Part shown: one piece after another, positions 51,801-64,000 of the stretch
Numbering within the stretch: the first letter of the stretch is position 1
How the letters are laid out: each line of letters opens with the position of its first letter
Source of the DNA: Theocolax elegans
Lineage: Eukaryota > Arthropoda > Insecta > Hymenoptera > Cerocephalidae
Reading direction: 5' to 3'
Assembly (NCBI GenBank): GCA_026168455.1
Contig: CM047427.1
Location: 85,466,670 to 85,530,669, forward strand
Length of the DNA stretch: 64,000 bases
Position numbers and translations under genes: made by a program
Notes under the pieces: model-generated
The model's input: the letters and a program-made list of their open reading frames with translations, nothing else
Told to the model about the DNA's origin: nothing
Database searches by the model: none

Positions 51801-53334
51801 AATACTGACCTAACTTATCGACTCTCTATACTTCAATAATGACAACAAATTAAAAAAACACTGTAGAAAAGAAAATTTAACACGAATTTAACTGAACACC
51901 AATCGTAGTTAACGCATTAACAAAAATTTCTCTAATTTTTCACATTTACACTAAACTTACTTATATTTTCTTATTCAACCAAATATATTGCTACACTAAT
52001 ATTATGTATTGCATTAAAAAATTATAAAAAATTGTTATTGTATTCCTATTCAATTTGTAAGCAGACATGAAACTTAAAAAATAGAAGTTCCCTATAATAG
52101 TATTAGTAACTAAAATTACCAAAAAAAGTATGTATAATATACAAAATAATTGCAGCTCGTATTAATAATGCATAAAATATGCAAGCTTTATATAGAAGCG
52201 ATAGTCAATTAAGATATTTCAAAAAATATAAAAGTAAAATAAAAAAAATCAAATATTTAACAGTTATAAATACTGAAAAATTATAAATTTGTATACCTGA
52301 AACGTAACGAATATTTTATTTAGAGATATAAATTAAATGCAATAACGTAATCATTTCATGATAAAATAATCAACTAATTTTTCATGTATATCTATTTTAT
52401 TATTTCGTTGCACTTCAGAAATACAATATTCTGATCGATCGAATTTAAAATTATCAAAATGAATTTTCGTAATTTACCGCGTAATTTCATTTAAATTCAA
52501 AATTTTTCTTTTCCTAAAACATCGAAGTATTTGGAACGGTTTCAAATACTTGTATTTTCAATCTTCGTTACAAATTTGTTATTTTCCTAAATCTTTTAAA
52601 TACATTATCAGAATTATTTGTTAAATTTTTTTTTATCTATATTACATAGTAGCGAGCGCAATATTAATTTTTAAATAACTTCCTCACAAGTCTTTATTTC
52701 TTTTTAATTTATCGAAAACTTGTATAGCTATATTAAGATTAATTAAATAAAGAATTTTTTTCATCGTTTCTTATTTACACTTTCACACCGACAAATAAGT
52801 GTAAACAATTTATATACCAACTGAGTCGATCGAATAATAATTTATATACTTATTAGTTACATTTACTTGCAAACAGGCATAGTTGTAAAATGTTTAGATC
52901 AAATTTTAAATGCATTTAAAGATTGCAATTATATGAAGATTATTTGGATATTATCGACATTGTTATCAATTATATGTAATTAAGATAATGAGAATCCAAT
53001 ATTTAATACAGTAACTATAGTAATAATGAAAATAAATCGTAATGTCGGTAACGCAAAAATAGCGAGGTATTGCAAATTGACATTTTCGTCGACTCAGTGG
53101 GTAAAACAGTGTCGTGTAATACCGACAATCTAGTAAACACCATTATAAATCCATTTGTGTTTTTGCAGGTGTCGATTCTGCAAAAAAGCCTTCTCGGACA
53201 GCTCGACCTTGACGAAACACCTACGAATCCATTCCGGTGAAAAGCCGTACCAATGCAAGTTGTGCTTGCTCCGATTCAGCCAGAGCGGTAATTTAAACAG
53301 GCATATGCGAGTTCATGGTGGATCCTTGACGTGA
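40141..53334 (+). CDS. gl: Glass, C2H2 zinc-finger transcription factor of photoreceptor development
   Basis: Six coding exons join in frame: 40141-40243, 42979-43336, 43608-43886, 45174-45521, 50202-50369 and 53169-53334, giving 473 aa. Recognised by family-specific blocks outside the fingers, [20 protein letters not shown] (exon 2) and [12 protein letters not shown] (exon 3), and by five C-terminal C2H2 fingers at about 336-356, 364-384, 392-412, 420-440 and 448-468, beginning [20 protein letters not shown] and ending with [13 protein letters not shown]. Drosophila Glass is needed for photoreceptor differentiation and activates eye genes; a nuclear role here is inferred. Introns after exons 2-5 are all in phase 2. 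The cuts inside the finger array fall in the Arg codon that ends the linker between fingers. Intron 4 carries a foldback element and intron 5 a 973-bp tandem duplication. The start at 40141 is chosen as the first ATG in frame; the N-terminal 34 residues are the least certain part. Confidence 0.93.
43887..45173. other. glass intron 3
   Basis: AT-rich and bounded by CCTGG/GTGAGT and TTTATAG/C. No embedded gene or repeat recognised. Intron 2 (43337-43607) has a long open frame that is ordinary intron sequence. Confidence 0.8.
46646..49609. mobile_element. Foldback (palindromic) DNA element in glass intron 4
   Basis: The left arm 46646-47886 and right arm 49609-48391 are reverse complements over about 1.24 kb with few mismatches, around a spacer of about 500 bp. 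Ends are CCCTGTTAAAAAAATTCACG on the left and its complement on the right. The outer 250 bp of each arm is crowded with AATCAG/CTGATT motifs, such as GATTCAGTACTGATT. Smaller inverted and direct repeats are nested inside: a block about 47229-47290 recurs inverted at about 47460-47520, and the spacer repeats arm sequence, for example at 48121 against 48567. No open frame resembles a transposase, so it is non-autonomous. I see no convincing target-site duplication (flanks GCGTAG and AGAACT). The family is not assigned. Confidence 0.85.
50537..52497. repeat. Tandem duplication V in glass intron 5 (973-bp unit)
   Basis: Copy 1 is 50537-51509 and copy 2 is 51510-52482. The 15-mer AATTTCATTTAAATT stands at the start of each and again at 52483-52497. 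The copies differ only by homopolymer length at a few sites. No coding content. The flanking remainder of intron 5 (52498-53168) is AT-rich with nothing recognised. Confidence 0.92.
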
Positions 53335-53559
53335 CAAAACACCACCGAGACGTTGCCACAGTGCTGCCGTATCCCCGTCATTCGACTTGGGACGAGCTTA
53401 CAACGAAGACAATGAGACCTTGGTTTCCAACTTTCTTTTTTCTAACAAAATTAGGGGTTGGGGGGAAGTAAATATAGCGATTATGTCATTTTATACGAAA
53501 AAAAAAGAAATTGTAAATTGTTCTGAAACAATGTTATAAACTAGTCTGAAATATCAAAG

Positions 53560-53565
53560 AATAAA
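53560..53565 (+). terminator. gl: Candidate glass poly(A) signal
   Basis: AATAAA 226 bp after the glass stop codon, the first canonical hexamer downstream, followed by a T/GT-containing stretch. Longer 3' UTR forms remain possible. Confidence 0.4.
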
Positions 53566-56059
53566 CGAATTTGTGCATAGAGAGAATCGAAAAAGAAAAG
53601 TGAAGGATGGGTGAGACGATTCACAGACCTGCGGCATATTCATACACCACAGCACCGTTGATTATTGTACAAATATTGTATTTATTATAATTATTATTAT
53701 TAATTATAATTAATATTAATGTTGCTGTTTTCACCACTTTCAATTCTCATCTTGTGTGGTTCTTTTTTTTTTCTTTTACTCTTCGTCGGCTTTTAAACTT
53801 TTTTTTTACTCCTCGTAAAGTCCGTGTTTACTTTTTACTTATTATTTTTTTTTCGTCGACTTTTTCGTTTCGCATTAATCCCTATTTCGCATCGAGAGGA
53901 AAATCGCTCAGATCGAACAGAAACGCATACATTTTTCGACAGCGAAAAAGTCAAGGAACCAACTGCTCGGTAAAAAAGATCATTTTTCTCTCTCTCTATC
54001 ACACACATACACGCATTCTTTCTACCTCATTCTCTCTCTTCCTCTTGCTCACTTTCTTTCGCTTTTTTTCATTCTCTGTAACACTTCCTCTCTTTCTCAC
54101 ACTCTCTCACCCTTTCACTCTTCCTTAAACGACCGCGAAATTTTATTTAGTGAAGAAAATTAGGAAGGGGGAAGAGGGCAGGATAAAAAGGAGGTCCGAA
54201 TTTTCTATCGTGATTGTATTTTTTTTATCATCGATGCATCATGTTTTTTCATCATCTACATACTCTCGATTATTTTCAAAACTTTAAAGAACAACTCCTG
54301 CATAATTTTTTTTTTCTTAAAAAACCTTTCCATCGCTCGTCTTCTAACTTATCTTGGGCTCTCACTCGCTCATTCTTCGCTTGTCTCTATATATATATAT
54401 ATAATGATGCATTTATAAGTAATATTATTGAATTAAAAAAAAAAAAAGAGTTCGATAATGTCTCTACTTTACGCGCAACACGAATCCGCGACAAGTAAGC
54501 ACAGGACCAACTTGTCACGGTGTGTACGTTACGCATTTGTTTTTGCTTTTTTAATGCAGTTTTTTTTTCTTTAATGTAGCGTAAGTAATTCTATTTGAAA
54601 AAATGTATATGTCACGCTTTTTGTAATGTGATGCTTTTTTTCTTAATGCTGTACTCGCTCACACACGCATTCATCCTTACATTCTTAATGGAAGAAACAA
54701 AATCAATTGCATTCCGGGGAATCCCCGTCGAGTTTGCACTTGGAAAATCGGGTTCGTATATATTTATTTTAGTTTTTTTTTCATGGAATGATTTTTTTTC
54801 TTTTTGGAGCCTACGAAATCAATTGAATGTTCTCGAAAAATTCGTATAATTAGTTTTATTTATATAAAGTTTTTTTAATTTTTTTTATTAAATAAAATAT
54901 AGCAAGTATTTTAATTGTGTTTCTTTTTTTTCACGCTCGAGTCTTAAGAGAGAAAAAAAAGTGGGAGGGAAAATTTAATTTCGTTTTCTTTTCATATTTT
55001 TCAAATGAACGAGATCTGCCTAGAAAGAAAAACAAAAAATTCAAGCCACTCAGTTAACGTCCGACGATATGTGCACGTTTCTAAAATAGATCTTTTAATA
55101 AGAGTTTCGGTCACTCGTCCCATCTCCTTGTAAATTAATAAAAAATAAGGTATCAATCGCTCGTACATACCGAAAATTCAAAAAGAAGACACAAAATTCT
55201 ATATTCTATATATATATATATATATATACACATGCATATGCACATATACATATACATACATATATATATTTTTTTAATATCAAACTTGTTTAATCACTGA
55301 TTAACCAGGACTCTTTTTAAATTTTCGTACTAAATAAACAAAAAAGATTAAAGACGCAGCTCCGATCATTTTTTAGAAACGTTAAAAAAATGGGGGGTGT
55401 TCACGCGAACCAGTACCCCCCCGCTTTTTATACGAGAGAGGTATATATATATATATATATTTACCAAGAGACGGATATATATAAAATTTAAAATGAGATA
55501 CACGTTTAACTTTTAATATACAATCTGTGTGTTTCCTTGCTCGATTGTCGCGCGTTTTAACAAATCTTAACTGTCCAAACGATCACCAAGCAAATGTTCG
55601 GAGCGCTCGCTCAAAGAATGAGCAAATTATATATTTATATATATATACGTGTGACACCATGAAAAAAAAATATAACCACCCTTAAGAGGAAAAAAATAAA
55701 ATAGATCCAAGTGTGAGCTTCCGCACGTATCGACGAGTGTGTGTATAAGTAAATGTGTAATGCGTACGGTACAAAGAAGCGTGTGTATGTATATATATAT
55801 ATATTTACTTTCTGTTGTATAAATGAGAGAAAAAAAGAAAGAAGAAAGTAGATGGAAAAAATAGGAGAAAATTAAAGAAACTAAGAGGGGGGACGGGAAA
55901 GGTAAGTAAAGGTAAAGGAGATATTCGTCAGCACGGAGCTCGTTAAGCATTCTCTCTCTCACTCGTTCTCACTTCGACGGTTCGTCCACTCGGCGGCTAT
56001 TTGGTCGATGAAGAAACGTAAACGCAGATGAAGCAGTCGATCCCGTGTTTGTGTCTGTG

Positions 56060-56200
56060 TTTCTCTCTCGGTGTGAGTGTGTGTATTTGTATGTGTGTAA
56101 ACGTGTGTGTGTGTATATGTGTGCGTTTGTGTGCGCGCGCGAGTGGTTGGGTATGAGTCCATGTAGGCGTGTGTGCGCGTGTGTGGCTGTAGTGTAGATG
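56060..56200. repeat. GT-rich microsatellite
   Basis: Imperfect GTGTGT/TGTATG run just beyond the CtBP stop codon, so on the CtBP strand the start of its 3' UTR is CA-rich. Confidence 0.75.
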
Positions 56201-56304
56201 TGTGGTTAAAAAGTGGCTAGGGTATCTGAAGAATCTAAAGATGCCGGTGGCCTGGAGATGCCGCCGCTGGAGGCTCGGGGACGATGAGGTGGCTGCGTTC
56301 AGGG

Positions 56305-61509
<5,205 letters not shown>

Positions 61510-62490
61510 CTGTAACAGAAAATGAGATTGATTGACTAACTTAATTAAATAAGCATATGCTTCACTACCTAGTATTATACACACAATTCCCCAAATGTGC
61601 TATCTTTAAGGTTTATACAGTTTCTTAAAAAACTCATTAATGAATAGAAAGTAAATATATATAACATGATTTCATAATTAAATAAATGCCCATTTAGAAT
61701 TATAAAAATATAAAGAGTTCCATAATAAATAATATTTAAAAAACAATATTTTTTTAATAATGTTTAAGGTATAATGGATTTATGAAATTAATAAAACATA
61801 AATTATGTTTCAAAAATATTTTGTATCAAAAAATGAAAAATTTCTAATGCATCTGTATAATTTTCTAAGTTTTATAAATAATGCTATTATTATATTTGTT
61901 ATGTTATTAAATTCCTTAAATAAATAAACATTAAAAATGATTTCCTGATCTATTAGCAATGAGAAATTTGAAAGACGTCAATTTGACATTGTTCCTCAAT
62001 GCAGAAGTAATGAACAATAACAAATTCCACAATTGTATATCACCATATTAATATACAAGTAAAGTACAATTATAAAAGTATCTTGATACCCAAAATAAAG
62101 AAATTCCCATATAAAGGTTGAAAGTTCCATTGTCGATGCACATATACGTACATACCAATGGAGCAACTAGCAATAGACACATCTACAAACCTCAAAGTGA
62201 ACCATAACCAGTAACCATAAAACACTATACCCAAGCCAAAGTTTCAAACCACTTTGAAAATACGACGAAGCAAGACATCAAGGACACACGCACCTTTAGC
62301 ACACAAAAGAAAAAGGAAAAGAAAAAGTGAAACTTTGAGGCTCGAGATAGCGATGAATCTAAAACCGTTAATCCGAAAGTTTAAAGTAAAAATGCCGAAG
62401 TTCCTTTAAAATGATCACCTATGTAGACGACGTGTAGAGGCTCACATCCAGTTAGTTAACAACCAAGTAGAAATAACAAAAAAAAGTGAG
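61510..62490. other. CtBP 5' intron
   Basis: AT-rich intron between the start-codon exon and the presumed first exon. No gene recognised. Composition becomes GC-rich from about 62490. Confidence 0.5.
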
Positions 62491-62980
62491 AGAAAGCGTC
62501 GAGTTCCCGGCCGCGATGAGAGGTTAGACACCCGCGGCGGCTTCCTCGGCACCCTAGCGTCGTCTCCGGGCCTCCCTCGAAGTGGAAGGGGACGAAGGAG
62601 GGGGACAGGGGAGGGCAGCGTCTCTCTCCCCACTCCCGAAAAAGACGCTCTCTCTCGGCCGGCGAGTTTGTAGGTTAACCGCCCGGCAGAGCGCGTCTCT
62701 CACCTGCGTCGGAGGCTGCGTCGGGCCAATGTTTGTAGGACTGTTGATAACCGCGGCACACGTGTCGATTATCAATGACGGACGCGACGTAAGTGGCGCC
62801 CTCCAAAGCCTCCACGAGGGGGGGTGGGAGGGGAGGGGACCACGAGGAGAGGGGGAAAATGATCTCTCGGGACGCCGAGTCGCCGGAACTTGGATCGCCA
62901 CTTCCGGGACGGTTATCGGACCTTTTCGTACTTTTTTTTCGGTTTTATTGTAGGACGAGGAAACATGGCCGACGTACTTT
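62490..62980 (-). promoter_or_regulatory. CtBP: CpG-rich promoter / first noncoding exon region of CtBP
   Basis: Strong GC and CpG enrichment in AT-rich flanks, upstream of CtBP. On the minus strand GACGCAG/GTGAGA gives a good donor at 62704/62703, so a noncoding exon from about 62900 to 62704 is likely. AAACATGGCC at about 62962 resembles a YY1/Pho site. Long open frames on both strands are CpG-island artefacts. Confidence 0.5.
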
Positions 62981-64000
62981 TATCGAGGTACCTATATATG
63001 AAGGTCCACCATTTCGATGGACCCTATGGTTTAGCGAGATCGTAACGCGAGAGTGGGGGAACACGAGTTTTCCTTTGCGATTTCGATCGAACGTTTCGTT
63101 GCGATATTGGTTTTCTTTTTTATCCTATAAATAATAAATACAAATTATTTTCCCGAATAAACATATATTTTTCAATATTTTGTACTTTAATTTGCTTAGA
63201 TTGCTTAATATTAATGTAAAAAATAATACCAAGAATTTAAAAAAAAAATTTGATAAAATAAATAAAATGAAAACAATTTTAAGACAATGTAAAAATAAAT
63301 AAAATTTTAATTAATACTTACAAATGTAAGGAAAATTAAAAAAAAAGTTGACTAATATAAACACTGAAATAATGAAAATAGCATTCCAATGGTGCAATTA
63401 TTTATTTAATAAATAACTTTCGCTTTTAAGATTATTAATATCTAAATTTATACATTTGAAACATTTGAAACATTCGAGATTATCCCATCCTTATATACGT
63501 AATTAAACATAAACATAACGCAGCTTTAATTAAAAAAAAAAGTTAAATGTTAGGTAAACAAATTAAACTTTTTCACAATACTTGCGCGTTTACGAATAGA
63601 TCGTCAAACAATTTTTAAACTTAAATATTTGCCCAAAGATTAAGTTAAATTAAGAAGAAAAAGACTCTGATTAAATAAAATTAAAACTAGCTAATATAGT
63701 TTTAAAATATAATTAAAATTCGTACATACACACACAACTTTCACTTTCAAACAAACTTTTATATTATAATTATGGTATAACGAACGCGACAATAATAAAG
63801 TTTAAATGTCTTGAATCTTCAAAATTCATTATCATATTACTTAGTTATACGAGTTTGGAAGCTTATATGTGTGTGCGTGTGTGTGCATTTAGGTGTCATT
63901 GGAATGTAATAAAAAGTTCTATTCTAACAATCAACATTAAAAAAGAAAACAAGTTTAACTTACTTAGAAAAAGTAATTTTAACGTTTCTTTGTACTTAAT
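62981..64000. other. AT-rich sequence at the right edge, no gene seen
   Basis: Apart from a moderately GC-rich shoulder to about 63110, this is AT-rich with poly-A runs and a short GTGTGCGTGTGTG tract near 63870. Nothing coding is recognised. Confidence 0.55.

Larger units (their letters stand above)
53335..56304. other. Convergent 3' regions of glass (+) and CtBP (-)
   Basis: No gene recognised. The segment contains the glass 3' UTR, long T-rich and CT-rich stretches (53750-54130), several TA microsatellites (54390, 55205, 55440, 55790) and a GT-rich run (56060-56200). Its open frames are low-complexity Phe/Leu/Ser or Thr/His strings. The CtBP 3' end must lie here, but I cannot pick its poly(A) signal. 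Confidence 0.6.

Noticed and set aside
53754..54849. Phe/Leu/Ser-rich open frames after glass
   Set aside because: They are low-complexity translations of T-rich and CT-rich 3' sequence.
62793..63134. Possible divergent + strand gene, including an ATG in AAACATGGCCGAC
   Set aside because: The frames lie over the CpG island and its shoulder, show no recognisable protein, and the short MADVLLSR reading has only a weak donor.

Overview
This is a eukaryotic window, very probably from an insect and, by inference, perhaps a hymenopteran. The background is AT-rich, the few GC/CpG-rich islands coincide with first exons, the genes are split by GT-AG introns, and one gene is an orthologue of the arthropod eye-development regulator Glass. 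There are no bacterial operons, CRISPR arrays or recognisable tRNA/rRNA genes.

Three genes can be reconstructed exon by exon. (1) A peroxisomal half ABC transporter of the ABCD1/ABCD2 (ALDP) type on the + strand: intact exon set 21679-26573, 8 coding exons, 742 aa. It is preceded by two damaged, partial copies (13751-14268 and 17249-21302). (2) glass on the + strand (40141-53334, 6 coding exons, 473 aa, five C2H2 fingers at the C-terminus). An extra copy of its first exon lies at 36630-36732. (3) CtBP, the NAD-binding transcriptional corepressor, on the - strand (coding 61260 down to 56305, 7 coding exons, 466 aa), convergent with glass. A noncoding 5' exon lies at 61261-61509 and a CpG-rich promoter/first-exon region at about 62500-62980.

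The left edge holds a decayed MFSD1-like fragment on the - strand (88-552), a small unrecognised + strand gene (from 800), and a frameshifted unrecognised terminal exon (2019-2355).

The dominant feature of the window is repetition. From 4.1 to 9.7 kb there is a modular tandem array: a 1-kb module called L four times and a 0.34-kb module called M four times, joined by TA microsatellites. Five further head-to-tail tandem duplications follow: 11434-18431, 16871-25743, 26447-33848, 35851-42882 and 50537-52497. The copies differ almost only by one-base insertions/deletions, often in homopolymers. Collapsing every duplication gives exactly one complete copy of each gene. An assembly or gap-filling artefact is therefore a serious explanation, beside recent real duplication.

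The most interesting apparently genuine structure is a 2.96-kb foldback element (46646-49609) in the fourth intron of glass. It has arms of about 1.24 kb, a 0.5-kb spacer, ends packed with an AATCAG/CTGATT motif and nested inverted repeats inside the arms. It has no visible transposase and I could not assign it to a family.
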